From assembly GCA_026260175.1 (NCBI GenBank), contig JAKCWW010003951.1, positions 11,987-43,881 of the forward strand: a stretch of DNA of 31,895 nucleotides. The letters run 5' to 3'. This DNA comes from Reticulitermes lucifugus. Taxonomy: Eukaryota > Arthropoda > Insecta > Blattodea > Rhinotermitidae. The translations under genes and the position numbers were made by a program. Under the pieces are notes generated by a model. It made no database searches, was not told the origin of the DNA, and was given only the letters and a program-made list of their open reading frames with translations. Position 1 is the first letter of the stretch; the number at the start of each line of letters is the position of its first letter. This document shows positions 20,201 through 28,885 of the stretch, in pieces.

Positions 20201-22977
20201 ATTCATCCACCACTGTTCAAAGATCATCCTTGGTTTTTCGATGCATGTTATTTGTAATGTTTTGTTACTCTTAGAGACCTGTTTCTTTGCATTTTGTGAA
20301 CATGTTGAATCTATTGAGTTTATGTTTCAAAATTTTGTCCAGTATGGCTTTTGTCATTGTTCTAGTAATATGTCTTCATTTCCTCTCAGACCCATTAAAC
20401 TGTATTTTTCTCTTCACACAAGTATTATTTCAATAGCTGTAATCCTTATTTTGTAAGCTGTCACTCCCACATACAAATGTCAATAAAACTAAGGTACACC
20501 CCATCCTTATTTTACCCCCTAGTTGTTTTCATGAAAAAGTGGGCTTAAATAAGAAAAAGCATAACTCAAAAATTGTATTCCCATCAGAAATAACGAGTTA
20601 GCATAATAGAACACAGCCAGCCAAAGGGCATTAAACCAAAAATGAGAGAGCACAAGTTAAGAAGTACTGTAAATTGGCAAGGGGCATTAAAGTGACAAGG
20701 CATAAAAAAAATAGGCATGAAATGAGGGCTCGATGTAGTGTAAATTGTTGTTTTAGTGTGATTCTGGGCTTTTTAAAGTTTAAAATTTGTGAGATCTGCA
20801 CTCTTCTGGGATATTATGCGGCGTCGTGTGGTAATTGTTTACCGACGTTTTGGGACAGCGTACCGGTCTCATCTTCACCACACACTGCTTAATACCCCAG
20901 AAGAGCGCAGATCTCATCAACACCGCGGCGGAAGCCTGAAATCAAGGTTTAAAATGTATGTTTATGCATCCTATTATTTTAAAAGTCCAGTTATGATGTC
21001 TAATGCAGATCTGTCAGCGTAATGACAACTGATGACCTCAGGACAAGAGTAAGAGAGCTCCCAAAATCTTGTATATGTAAGAAATGTACCTCAGCTTGTG
21101 GACAGTATCTGGCATGTTGGTGTAGTGAGTCAGCCATTGTCACAGACCAAAGGGAATCAGTAAGAAATGCAATATACATATGTTCAGTTATCAAAGAGTT
21201 CACCAGTACCTGGATAATATTTCATTCATATTTGGTGCTATTTCTTTAGAGTATTATTTCACATCAGGGACATTGTTACTGCATTGTATGATGGTTACTG
21301 GGCAACCTGTGTGATAATGTATTTACTGGGAACCTACTAAGGCATCAGACTTGTTTAAAGAGCTTAGGTTCTATCATTATTGAAATCTGGGTAAAGAATT
21401 TTTGTGCTGAAATCAAATTCTGTACTTATGCTTAAAGTGTGTGTGACATATTGTTGGTTTTTGTAATTAGAAGAGAGAACTGGTTTGGTCTTCATATGAG
21501 AGATGAAAAATAACTAAGCTTCCCTGGGTCATAAAAATTAACGAAGTTATTACACTGTTAAAACATAGCTCATTTATTCCACTGAAGTATCATCATGTTT
21601 CTTGCTAATCCCCAGACACATTGATGATGCATTTGTCTCATCTTGGCACATCCCCAATAATGAGGAAGTGGAAATGGCTGTTCATGAATAGTGGTGAATA
21701 TAAGAGCCTAATTTTTACTGTGACAGAGCTTTTAAACTCATGTCAAGATGAGACACATGCATCAATGTACTTGGAGATTATGTTAAAAAATAACAATTTA
21801 CCTTGGAATGAATGAGCTACATTTAATGTAATGACTTCTCATTTAATTTGTATGATCCATTGAATTTTACTTATTGAACATCTTTCATAGTTTGAATAAA
21901 TTCTATGAACTTGCTCCTACTGTAGGGTCATTGGTTTGTTGGATACAGTTCCCGTGCTGCAGTACTGCAGGGAAGACGTGGAGAGGCTGGAACGGCGCTG
22001 GACAGAGGCACAGGGACGGCGGATCAGAGAGCTGCGGGCAGAACAACAAGAACTAAAAGAAGAACTGGCAGCGGCCAAGACTCGACTGCTGATCCCTGCT
22101 ACACGGTGGAGCTACGAACGTAAGTGAGTTATCATTCTTACGCTACTTCTTTCCATGAATTTATATCATAGTGTCATAAGATTTTAAGTAAGTTTTAAGG
22201 TTTTTATGCTGAATACCTGTACTAATCTCGTTTGGGCGATTGCAAAGTTTGATCAACACTGCTTTATGGACCTGCTCCATCTCTGTCATCATGATCAGTG
22301 TATTCCTTGATGACAAGGACAATAGGTCTGCAAAACACTGGCTTTTAACTGTACTTTGTTGTGGCCAGCTGCCCAAGAAGATATAAGAAACAATTTTTAA
22401 GCTTTCCACGGCAGTGAAAATTAAGATTGTGGTTTTCTGGATTCTAATACTGCAGTTTCCTGCGTGACAGTGATTGGAAGCACCTGCTACCACCATCTTT
22501 ATTTTGCCTTGACAAAGGAGGCAGTGAGGTTTCTCCACATATTAAGAAGTCCTTTTCCTGTCACATCCATCAGTGCTCTGTTAAACACTCTGAAGTAGTG
22601 TTATTCACAAACATGTTGCTTGTATGAGAGCTGCCTGTTTAGGAAACAAAGGCAGTCTGCAAAAGGAACAGAATGCCAAGCCCTGAGAACATAATTTAAC
22701 AGACATGTATTTTTATTATGAGGTACCATGTTTCCATAAGTCCCCTTTCTCCCTTGATTACATGGAACAGAACATCTTCATCTTGACCCTTTTGCTTAGT
22801 AATGCTGTTGTTAAAATTGTTGTAGTTCATGTGGAGGCAAGCATGGACTGCAGGGATCCAAGCTTCCTGGAAGCACTGGATCGAGAGACGCAGATTCTAC
22901 GGAAACGCGTTGAAGCCTGTAAGTCGCACATTCTCATGGTCACCTGCTTCGATGCTCTTCTCAAACCACAAGACTGA
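7243..22977 (+). CDS. Kif26: KIF26-type kinesin-like protein, 3' part of gene (11 coding exons)
   Basis: Composite gene entry. Join 7243-7618, 9023-9185, 10791-12105, 12990-13156, 15188-15323, 16144-16782, 17378-17516, 19039-19284, 19669-19871, 21949-22119 and 22826-22977. Every junction is GT-AG and keeps frame; the total is 3707 nt, 1234 full codons plus TGA. The order is second half of a kinesin motor domain, then [14 protein letters not shown] and [13 protein letters not shown], long Ser/Pro/acidic tail, [12 protein letters not shown], a charged coiled coil, and a C-terminus with [16 protein letters not shown]. This order and these motifs match the KIF26A/KIF26B family (kinesin-11; related to worm VAB-8). 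In vertebrates these are microtubule-binding proteins without normal ATPase activity, acting in signalling and cell morphogenesis; that role here is inferred. The 5' part (N-terminus, P-loop) is outside the window. The junction of exons nine and ten is the only uncertain one. Confidence 0.93.
7619..9022 (+). other. Intron a-b
   Basis: Phase 2 intron, GT-AG. Apart from AT-rich unique-looking sequence I recognise nothing. GATC/TCGAT-rich words cluster at 8170-8240. Confidence 0.85.
9023..9185 (+). CDS. Kif26: Kif26 exon b: end of motor domain
   Basis: Acceptor ttcag at 9018-9022, donor AAG|gttggt after 9185. AG from the previous exon plus G gives Arg, so the junction reads [19 protein letters not shown]. 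This replaces the YRDSKLTRLLQDSLGG helix of ordinary kinesins. The segment [20 protein letters not shown] and then [14 protein letters not shown] corresponds to the last motor strands and helix alpha 6, with a basic tail. The exon ends in phase 0. The translated block is strongly kinesin-like and shows no stop. Confidence 0.95.
9186..10790 (+). other. Intron b-c
   Basis: Phase 0 intron. It contains the dispersed repeat fragment at 9880-10070. The remainder shows no exon-like or repeat structure I can name. Confidence 0.85.
9880..10070 (+). repeat. Dispersed repeat of cockroach/termite type, fragment 2
   Basis: The frame at 9853-10071 gives [19 protein letters not shown] and, near the end, [13 protein letters not shown]. 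This resembles the downstream part of the same abundant repeat (FPTKTLYTFLFSPY and HSPVTSSLLG in other copies, from memory). It lies in the intron between exons b and c. Decayed, non-coding. Confidence 0.55.
10791..12105 (+). CDS. Kif26: Kif26 exon c: long Ser/Thr/Pro-rich linker
   Basis: Acceptor attattttag ends at 10790; donor TATAG|gtgag follows 12105. Phase 0 in, phase 1 out. The first codons give [15 protein letters not shown], then [18 protein letters not shown] and [10 protein letters not shown], a block conserved just after the motor in KIF26 proteins. The rest is low-complexity Ser/Lys/Pro/Gln sequence with an acidic end (NVEEEDDVV). WIDGP occurs twice, with its Trp codons at 11439 and 11523; related W-D-G-P motifs occur in KIF26 tails. 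The segment [19 protein letters not shown] at about 11612-11665 is basic and could be helical. The linker is probably disordered and phosphorylated (inference). Without splicing the frame would stop at 12123-12125. Confidence 0.92.
12106..12989 (+). other. Intron c-d
   Basis: Phase 1 intron. It contains an inverted repeat at 12558-12579 / 12600-12621 (GGAGGAAACTGCTGCC against GGGGGCAACAGTTTCCT). Nothing else is recognised. Confidence 0.8.
12990..13156 (+). CDS. Kif26: Kif26 exon d: acidic segment
   Basis: Acceptor tacttacag ends at 12989, donor CAG|gtattg follows 13156. G from exon c plus AT gives Asp; the reading is [20 protein letters not shown], then an acidic run ([20 protein letters not shown]) and DSCLQ. 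No stop occurs in this frame, while the flanking intron has stops. It ends in phase 0. The exon was too short to stand out as an open frame; it was identified from splice sites, phase and composition. Confidence 0.87.
13366..13497. repeat. (ACATAC/CATA)n microsatellite
   Basis: Alternating ACATAC, ACACAT and GTATGTACA words. The minus strand gives long Met/Tyr/Val/Cys spurious frames. Confidence 0.85.
13785..14040 (-). pseudogene. Non-LTR retrotransposon remnant, 3' end of the RT reading frame
   Basis: The minus strand reads [20 protein letters not shown], then [19 protein letters not shown] and [13 protein letters not shown]. This matches the familiar LINE C-terminal pattern RxRWxGHVxRM, GRPxxRWxDxI. 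Further along the same strand comes LA, a stop, then [11 protein letters not shown]. Stops and shifts make it inactive. Confidence 0.8.
14540..14850 (-). repeat. Dispersed repeat X, minus copy
   Basis: The reverse complement aligns with 20490-20740: AAAAGTGGGC, TAAATAA, GTATTCCCAT or ATATTCCCAT, AGAAAT, TTAGCATAA, CAGCCAGCCAAAGGG, CCAAAAATGAGAG, GGCAAGGGGCATTAAAG, GGCATAAAA. The family is not identified. It shows no open frame. Confidence 0.85.
14965..15095 (-). repeat. SINE-like dispersed repeat, copy 2
   Basis: GTCAGCTTCAC, GGTTGCTTTACCCC and the following 40 bases align with the reverse complement of the copy at 28585-28885 (GTCAGCTTCACATCCC, AGTTGCTTTATCCCCGAG). It is more diverged than the others and lies in the intron just upstream of exon e, about 95 bases from its acceptor. 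Confidence 0.6.
15188..15323 (+). CDS. Kif26: Kif26 exon e
   Basis: Acceptor gtggtgcag ends at 15187, donor CTG|gtatga follows 15323. Phase 0 in, phase 1 out. It reads [20 protein letters not shown] and continues to [16 protein letters not shown]. The segment is acidic like exon d, and splicing of d to e makes SCLQVTEEDI. No domain is recognised. Frame continuity with both neighbours supports it. Confidence 0.88.
15324..16143 (+). other. Intron e-f
   Basis: Phase 1 intron with no recognisable feature. Confidence 0.85.
16144..16782 (+). CDS. Kif26: Kif26 exon f: helical segment, poly-glycine run, Cys/His-rich end
   Basis: Acceptor taatttcag ends at 16143, donor TGTA|gtaagt follows 16782. Phase 1 in and out. 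It reads [20 protein letters not shown], a helical [20 protein letters not shown] segment, then a run of 14 glycines (16500-16541), a Gly/Thr-rich stretch, and a Cys/His-rich end: [18 protein letters not shown]. The [16 protein letters not shown] stretch resembles a conserved KIF26 tail motif. If the intron downstream were retained, the protein would end with SKCIS and stop at 16797-16799. Whether the Cys/His residues bind zinc is not known. Confidence 0.93.
16500..16541 (+). repeat. Coding (GGT)14 microsatellite in exon f
   Basis: Fourteen GGT codons in a row, all identical, encoding Gly14 inside the Kif26 tail. Confidence 0.97.
16783..17377 (+). other. Intron f-g
   Basis: Phase 1 intron. 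It holds the AAAT microsatellite at 17248-17279 and nothing else I recognise. Confidence 0.85.
17248..17279. repeat. (AAAT)n microsatellite
   Basis: About seven or eight uninterrupted AAAT units. Confidence 0.95.
17378..17516 (+). CDS. Kif26: Kif26 exon g
   Basis: Acceptor aactgcag ends at 17377, donor AATAA|gtgagg follows 17516. A from exon f plus GA gives Arg; the reading is [20 protein letters not shown] and ends [10 protein letters not shown]. Phase 1 in, phase 2 out. The frame would reach a stop a few bases into the intron (tga at 17518-17520), so the donor is needed. [12 protein letters not shown] follows HRFC directly after splicing, giving C-x3-C. Confidence 0.87.
18827..18857 (-). 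ncRNA. Decayed hammerhead-like motif
   Basis: The minus strand reads CTGATGA (18857-18851), extra T, GGAGG, loop, CCTCT, then GAAC where GAAA is expected. Stem I is not evident. It shares the layout of the copies at 6468-6512 and 1034-1076. Confidence 0.35.
18845..18876. repeat. Perfect 12 bp hairpin
   Basis: CCTCCATCATCA (18845-18856) and its exact complement TGATGATGGAGG (18865-18876), with an 8-base loop. Confidence 0.95.
19039..19284 (+). CDS. Kif26: Kif26 exon h: acidic and proline-rich linker
   Basis: Acceptor tttccacag ends at 19038, donor CCCAG|gtatgc follows 19284. AA plus G gives Lys, then [20 protein letters not shown], an acidic run DEDEEEEDE, a proline-rich run [13 protein letters not shown], and [20 protein letters not shown], ending [12 protein letters not shown]. 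Phase 2 in and out. The proline run could bind SH3 or WW domains (inference). The end of the exon leads into the conserved SGYES block. Confidence 0.92.
19285..19668 (+). other. Intron h-i
   Basis: Phase 2 intron of 384 bases with nothing recognised. Confidence 0.85.
19669..19871 (+). CDS. Kif26: Kif26 exon i: SGYES block
   Basis: Acceptor tgttttccag ends at 19668. AG plus T gives Ser, then [20 protein letters not shown] and [20 protein letters not shown]. SSGYESxxRDSE is a conserved block near the KIF26 C-terminus. The donor chosen is AAAG|gtgcga after 19871; another good donor, CCAG|gtgaac after 19838, keeps the same phase and would remove 11 codons. Both end in phase 1. Confidence 0.87.
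20490..20740 (+). repeat. Dispersed repeat X, plus copy
   Basis: Inverted relative to the copy at 14540-14850 and aligned along about 250 bases, for example CAGCCAGCCAAAGGGCATTA and GGCAAGGGGCATTAAAGTG. Confidence 0.85.
20791..20915. mobile_element. 125 bp element with 20 bp inverted ends
   Basis: GAGATCTGCACTCTTCTGGG (20791-20810) and the complement of 20896-20915 agree at 19 of 20 positions. The interior (GGCGTCGTGTGGTAATTG, CCGACGTTTTGGGACAGCGT, CACACTGCTTAATACCCCAG) looks like an insect dispersed repeat I recall as common. The spurious peptide [19 protein letters not shown] comes from it. Confidence 0.7.
21618..21768. repeat. Imperfect inverted repeat, about 28 bp arms
   Basis: Left arm 21618-21648 and right arm 21741-21768 (TGTCAAGATGAGACACATGC and on) pair with a 2-base gap and a few mismatches around a 92-base loop. 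MITE-like, no recognised family. Confidence 0.7.
21949..22119 (+). CDS. Kif26: Kif26 exon j: C-terminal coiled coil
   Basis: It reads [18 protein letters not shown], then [20 protein letters not shown] and [13 protein letters not shown]. The charged, Leu-spaced helix is a clear coiled coil and a KIF26 C-terminal hallmark. Donor GAAC|gtaagt follows 22119, phase 1 out. The start is uncertain. Acceptor ggatacag (ending 21948) fits the phase of exon i. Acceptor ctcctactgtag (ending 21925) has a better pyrimidine tract and keeps the frame open, but it needs phase 2, so it would require an unseen upstream exon. Confidence 0.9.
22120..22825 (+). other. Intron j-k
   Basis: Phase 1 intron. A 125-codon open frame on the minus strand (22161-22538) has no recognisable similarity. 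Confidence 0.85.
22826..22977 (+). CDS. Kif26: Kif26 exon k: C-terminus and stop
   Basis: Acceptor attgttgtag ends at 22825. C from exon j plus TT gives Leu, so the junction reads RWSYELHVEASMD. Then follow [20 protein letters not shown] and [20 protein letters not shown] before TGA at 22975-22977. This segment closely matches the extreme C-terminus of KIF26 proteins, so the gene ends here. It is a second short amphipathic helix after the coiled coil of exon j. Confidence 0.94.
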
Positions 22978-24150
22978 CTCAGGCTTCAGGAAGAACAATT
23001 TGCACTTTGCTATTTTGCCTGCTCAATGTAATGTGTTGTAACCCTTTCAGACCCAAGACAGCTTTTGACATGAAGGTTTTCAGAAGAACAGAAGTATAGA
23101 GGTAACATGAAAGTGACTTTCTTTCTTTCGTATTTCCTTTTTAATTTTCTTCTTCATTTTCTGCATCCTGTTCGCCTTTTATTTCATTCTGCTTGTCTTT
23201 GTATTCCTTCTCTTACATCTTCTTCAGCTTCTCCTCAGCCTCCACTTCTTTGTCTTCTGCCACATTGTCACCCAGACACCTCTTCATCTTTCTCCTTTAC
23301 CCTTTCTTCATCTTTTTTGTCCTATGTCTTTTGTTTTATAATTCTTCAACTCCTTCTTCAGAGCTGCCCTACGTAGTTGTATAGTCTGGATCTGAAGGGG
23401 GCAATGGGCCCTACATATGTGTGCTCTAAAAGTGTTCATTTTAGACCTGCACAGGAGGCACGAATTCCCGTCTACTACCCATGCAGTTTGCAACAAAAAT
23501 GCACATTTCATCACCAGAACATATTTATACATAACCATTTGTGCCACTCCTCATTTCTGTTCAGACCTTAAACTTTATGTGGTAATCTAAGGAAAATTCT
23601 GAAATGTACATTGAAATGGATTGCAAATGCTTGCTGTTACATTCTGCATAATCACACTTACAATTGACCCATTATTAAAGAAGCAGTAAGTAGTTGGTTG
23701 TTAAACAATCCGTTAACACAGTATAGTCCGAACTGCTGACATTGTCATTAAATACACCATAAGTAAATAAACTCAGAAACAAATATACAGACACAATTCT
23801 TAAATTACCAGTTCCTACTTTAGTCTGACCTAAAAATTTCTGCATCAGTTGATATGCAGTGATTAAATATACTGAGGGACAAATATATAAAAGCAACCCT
23901 TAAATTTAGCACTTACAATCAAAACATCTGGGTTTTCACTGGTTATTTTCACAGTCTGGAAGGAAAATATTCATATCATCTTTACACTTTGACAGGAAAT
24001 AAAAATAAATTACATTCTGTTATTCATAAAGAAGGGACTTTTATGTAAACCAACAAAATAATTAATCATGAAAAAGCTTGGATTTCAGTTATTATCAAAA
24101 GATGTATGCAGGTGTGTATTGGACAGAATTAAAGCTGTAATAAAATTTTT
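22978..24150 (+). other. Probable Kif26 3' UTR (end not defined)
   Basis: Non-coding sequence after the TGA. It contains a pyrimidine-rich tract at about 23110-23362. Candidate poly(A) signals AATAAA lie at 23766-23771, 23998-24003, 24004-24009 and 24139-24144. Which of them is used cannot be decided from sequence; transcript 3' ends would settle it. Confidence 0.45.
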
Positions 24151-25109
24151 ACTGAAAGGAGTATATTTTAAAAGTGATAAGCATAAATTGGGAAAAGTAT
24201 ATAATTCATGCTGGTGTTAACAGAAAGCACAGTTAAAATAAGGAAGTTCAATTACTTTGTTATGTGGCACAATGTAAACATTTTAAAAGAAATGACATTA
24301 TTCAGCCAATATTCATTTCAGTGTATAATTTCCAGGATGTATATATTCCATTGCATATCTACACAACACAGAACATTTTTATGGAGTTAATTTCATCTTG
24401 AACATATAGCCAAGCCTTCTGTATAAGGGTTGTCCATGTTTTTGTAGATGGTGGTATGGTAAGAATATGAGAAATCTTTAATACAAGACTGTGTCATAAG
24501 TTTTCATTTATTTATGGACTGGAGATTAATATGGAAATATAGTTACTGTAAGTTCAGCCCTCCTGGGTGATGTGGAAAAGAAGGGTGTGAGGATGCTGTC
24601 TGCATATGCCGCTCCTATCAACTGTTTGAAAAAACAAACACACTGCACCTCTAATACTCTGACAGTATAAATTAAGGAGCTGTGAGTAAATGTTTGCTGT
24701 TATGTGGACAGTATCTTCATCTTCATGGAAAATATTCATTCAGCTGTTTTGGTACTAATGATAAAAAAAAGGCTGTTGTTTAAAAACATGGAGATTTCAG
24801 CTGGGAATGTAAGAGTATAGTTTAAAAATAATGGAGATTTCTCTTCTTTTTTTTTTTCACCTTCTCTTCCTTTCATTCTGAGTCAGCAAAGGTGGGAAGT
24901 TTCTATCTTTGTACATACATTTGCAAAAAAAAGTAGACTTTTAACACTTCAAGTTAATGTTCTTAATATTTTATTGACATATTGCAGTTTCATTGAAGAG
25001 GTTTTACAAACAACCATTATTAAATCCAGCTTCTGACTCATTTTGTGTGTGATAGATGCAGTAATTCTGCTTATTACAATCATAGTTCTATGTTGTCTGT
25101 CTTAAACTC

Positions 25110-25385
25110 AGGTAGCTCGGTCTGTATAGTGACAAAGCTACAAACTGGACAACTGAGGAATCAGGGTTTAATTTGTGGCACTGGCAGAGATTCCTCTCTC
25201 TCCACAGTTTCCAGACCAGCTGTGGGGGCCATCCAGCCTCCTATTCATTTGGTACCAGGGGCTCTTTCCTCGGGGTTAAATCGGCCAGAGAGTGAAGCTG
25301 ATCACTCACCTCCATCTAGTGCCGCTGTTAAGAATGCATGAAGGTGCACTTCTACTCCCCCATACGTCTTTACGGCATGCTGCTT
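25110..25385 (+). repeat. SINE-like dispersed repeat, copy 3
   Basis: The longest-looking copy. It starts near GGTAGCTCGGTCTGTATAG, contains TTTGGTACCAGGGGCT, CCTCGGGGTTAAATCGGCC, CACCTCCATCTAGTGCCG and GAATGCATG, and ends near CTTTACGGCATG. The first 70 bases could be a tRNA-derived head, but I do not see convincing A and B boxes. It carries a 98-codon open frame at 25045-25341 that is not a gene. Confidence 0.75.
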
Positions 25386-28300
25386 AATTAAGCACTTCTT
25401 TTTTACGATATGGTGCTCAATTACGCATGAACAACTTTACCTTTCACCCATATCAGTTATGATCTTCCAATCTGTCTTCTTACTTTAGTTTATTAACTTT
25501 ATCTTTTATTTTTCTTGTGCCTGGTGTTATATATATTGACAGAGTGGGTGTAATAATACTCATTTCTTTATCTTGTAATATTGATGCAATACCACATTCA
25601 GAATCCAAAGAATTGAGTCCTACTGGCAACAGAAGGAAATTCTGTTTGTCAGTTACCTTAATGAAAATAGCTATTTGTGATAAATTAAATTATTTGAAGT
25701 ACTCAAATTATTACTTTTATTTTGGAATTTATAAATATGAATTGTCATTATTTTCTGCATTACCTCAATATAAATATTAGAGTATTCGTTTAATTATCTA
25801 ATACATAAAAATTTGTCAGTTTCTTGTTAGTTGTCTGTTTCATGCCCCAGACCTAATAGAGAACACTCAGTGATTTACAAATTATTCCAGAACTTTGTCA
25901 ATATGTACAGCAGTCACAGCTGTTAGAGTGATGTGGAAGAACTGAGGGCAAGTTTTTTGATGTGATTCAAGTCCTCATTCCCAGCCTGTTTTGTGCAATA
26001 CTTGTGTAAAATTGAATTTATAAATGTTAGTCCTACTTTAAAGTTTTAATTGCTATGTACAGTGATTCTGACAAGGAAAGCAACCATACACCAGGTGAAG
26101 AGAGGGTACTGCTGCTTGTTACTGTATGGTGAGTGGTGTTTGTTAACGAACTTACTTCTTGCGAAGTCTGCTTGGATCAGAGAACATTTTGTCAATTTTT
26201 GGTGTATCAACATATTTTTGGTATGTATTTGTCATGGTGTGATCTTAGGCTAAGGCATTACTTCACTTTCACCATTAAAAATGACAGTACACAAAATTCC
26301 TGTTACATGATTATAGTAATGGAGGTGAAATTATTTTTAGCAGGAAAATAAAATATGTTGCTAGAAATATACATCTCCTGTTTAAATTGTCCTCTTTGTT
26401 GTCTCCTTGGTACTTTTGTTCACATTTTTTATAACATTCTTCCTCCTTTTATCACACAAAGTCCAAAGTGTAACTTTTTTATTTAATTCTTGGTTTTTCA
26501 TAGTTCTGATAAGCAGCATTACTCAGATTACCCTTAAAACAGGCTGCAGTAATTGATCTTACATCATTGCCACAATTGCCTAAGCCTGTTAGCAAGAGAA
26601 TATATTACTGAATGTGTAAAAAAAAACATATTAACGTTAGGCTGATGTAATTGTGTTTCAGTTTAGAACAAATAATGCTGATAAACGTCATTTAATTTTA
26701 AAAACAGGTACATGTTATTCCGCTGTTGTGACAATGTGCCATGATGAACACTTTAATACACCTTGGTTAAGTACAGCAAAATCCTATGATACTAATAAAT
26801 AAAGTACAGACATACTCCTACTTATGCCATAGTTAGGTTCCTGAAGTTCCAGTGCAAGTTGAATTTTGCACAAGTCAGAACTGATTATGTGGTCAACTAT
26901 GCAGGTGTTTGTGTGTATAAATGCATGTACCATACATACTGTACATATATACCATACTATTACAAATTATTGTAAATTTAGAAAATGAACATTCATTCTG
27001 AAAATCTTAATATGTTTTCTTTCTCTTACAAGCCTGTACTCCACTATTTGTCACTAAGTCACTGCATGAGTGCTCTTGCCCTGCAGTATTCCTCTGCCAC
27101 TTTTGCCTGCTGCACTTTCATTCCCATAAGGAAAAATTTGGTGGGCAATTAAAAAATTTCATTATTTTAATTTTTTTGAGTGGGGGAGGGAATTGCATAA
27201 CTTTAAATAGAATAAGTAGTTGTGTGTCTGTACATCATTTACTACTGTAAGTGCTTACAGCTGAGCTAATGTCTTAGTTGACCAGTCACAAAATTCCACT
27301 TACCAGACATTTCTTCACAAGACAAACCTTGCCTACCTGTGCCATGAAATACTACAGATATTTCCCATTTCTTAATTACAAATTTACTGTCAGTGTACAG
27401 GAATCTGTGATAAAAGTGTTTTTATTTTTTCACAATCATATCAGGCTTTCATTGTATATGTGAAGTGTTGTCACTGTTGCCATTGTAAAATAATTGTTGA
27501 AACTCACTGGTGAAAACAGGTACATGTTTTTTTGAGTCACACTTGTTTACAACTTGCAATATAAGTTTGCTTACAATTACAGTGGACAATGCAAAAGCTA
27601 TGGACAACCCACAATAATATTCTTTGAGCTTAATTTAAATATCAGTGATTAAACGTAAGACAGAGGACCAAAACTGGGATCAATGCAATGCCTGTGTATG
27701 GAACATTCAAGTGCAGGAATTTACTTGTAACTATAATGTATGTATGTACGCCTGTATTGTAATATATTTTATATGTACAGAAACATGAGATGTGGTTAGT
27801 ACTTGGGTGGTTGTCTGCTTAAAAACACCATATGACATGTGCTTGTACCTTAGTACACTGGCATTCTGTGGAGCTGTATTTCCAGCCTCCAGCAGTGCAC
27901 CGGTTCTCACTTTCCCTTCCAACTTCCCAGCTAGGCATGCACACATGCACCTGTGTTTGACCTAGCTGACCTTTGGCAGGACCTGGTGGATTTACCTACT
28001 GAACGCTCTGCTCGGTGCATTGACAACCCACAGAAGCCATACTGTGTTCTATGTTCTCCCACAATTTTACATTTCCTTAATATTCCTTTTGTCACCTTAT
28101 TTCCGGGCAAGCCCTCTTAACTGGATTCTTTAATAACTGCACCATCCAATCTCCCCATTTACACTATGAAGGTATTTCCTTACTTATTTTCCATAGAACC
28201 AATATTTTATAATAAGTACTGTCCTCGTCAGATAACTTGATCCCTGTTAGCGCGGGGGTGAAGAGACAAGCTGGTCAGGGGGGAAGCACGGCGCACGCAG

Positions 28301-28584
28301 CTCCAACCTTTTTTCTCTCCGTTTCAAAAACCTTTTCTTATAACGCAGGATTCTGCAGTTTAGTTTAAGCAATGGAGGGAAGTGGAGTGTCAAAAATTTC
28401 TTCCAGGGGGCCTTCTAATAGAACACGTAAAATTTAACCTTAACATAAGTGATTTCATTGCGACAGACAGTGTACTCATACTCCCAACAGAGTAGATGCT
28501 TTTGGAACAGGTGTAATATTGTCTGGCCATGCCAACAAGAGCCAAGCAGCAGCCAGACCGTGCTGATTACAGCTGTGTGCAGTG

Positions 28585-28885
28585 TTAGGGAGCTTGGGTA
28601 TTAAGTTATCTGAATATATCTGTATTGTAACTATGCTACAGGACAGACAGCCAATGAATCATGTTTCTATTCCTGGAAGGAGAAAAAAATTTTTCTTTTC
28701 TTCAAAGTATCCACACTGGCTCTGGGGCCCTCTCAGCTTCCTACTTAATGGGTACCAGGGGCTGTTTTCTCGGGGATAAAGCAACTGGGATGTGAAGCTG
28801 ACCACTCGCCATCGTCTAATACTGAGGGTAAGAATGGATGTAGCTGCACCACTACTCCCCAATATGCCTTTATGGCCTTTTTTTC
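28585..28885 (+). repeat. SINE-like dispersed repeat, copy 4
   Basis: It aligns with copy 3 through its length: CTGTATTGTAACTATGCTAC, ATGGGTACCAGGGGCTG, TCTCGGGGATAAAGC, TGTGAAGCTGACCACTCGCC and CCCAATATGCCTTTATGGCC. It contains an inserted run AAAAAAATTTTTC. Confidence 0.75.

Larger units (their letters stand above)
19872..21948 (+). other. Intron i-j
   Basis: Phase 1 intron with repeat X (plus copy), a 125 bp inverted-repeat element and a second inverted repeat near 21618-21768. A small extra exon may be hidden here if the 21925 acceptor is the real one. Confidence 0.7.

Noticed and set aside
19955..20257. 100-codon open frame after exon i, considered as an extra exon
   Set aside because: It has an acceptor-like start, but the translation has no kinesin similarity and no matching donor phase was found.
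22161..22538. 125-codon open frame on the minus strand in intron j-k
   Set aside because: No recognisable domain or composition bias; consistent with chance in an intron.
25045..25341. 98-codon open frame
   Set aside because: Lies within SINE-like copy 3; similar spurious frames arise from the repeat itself.
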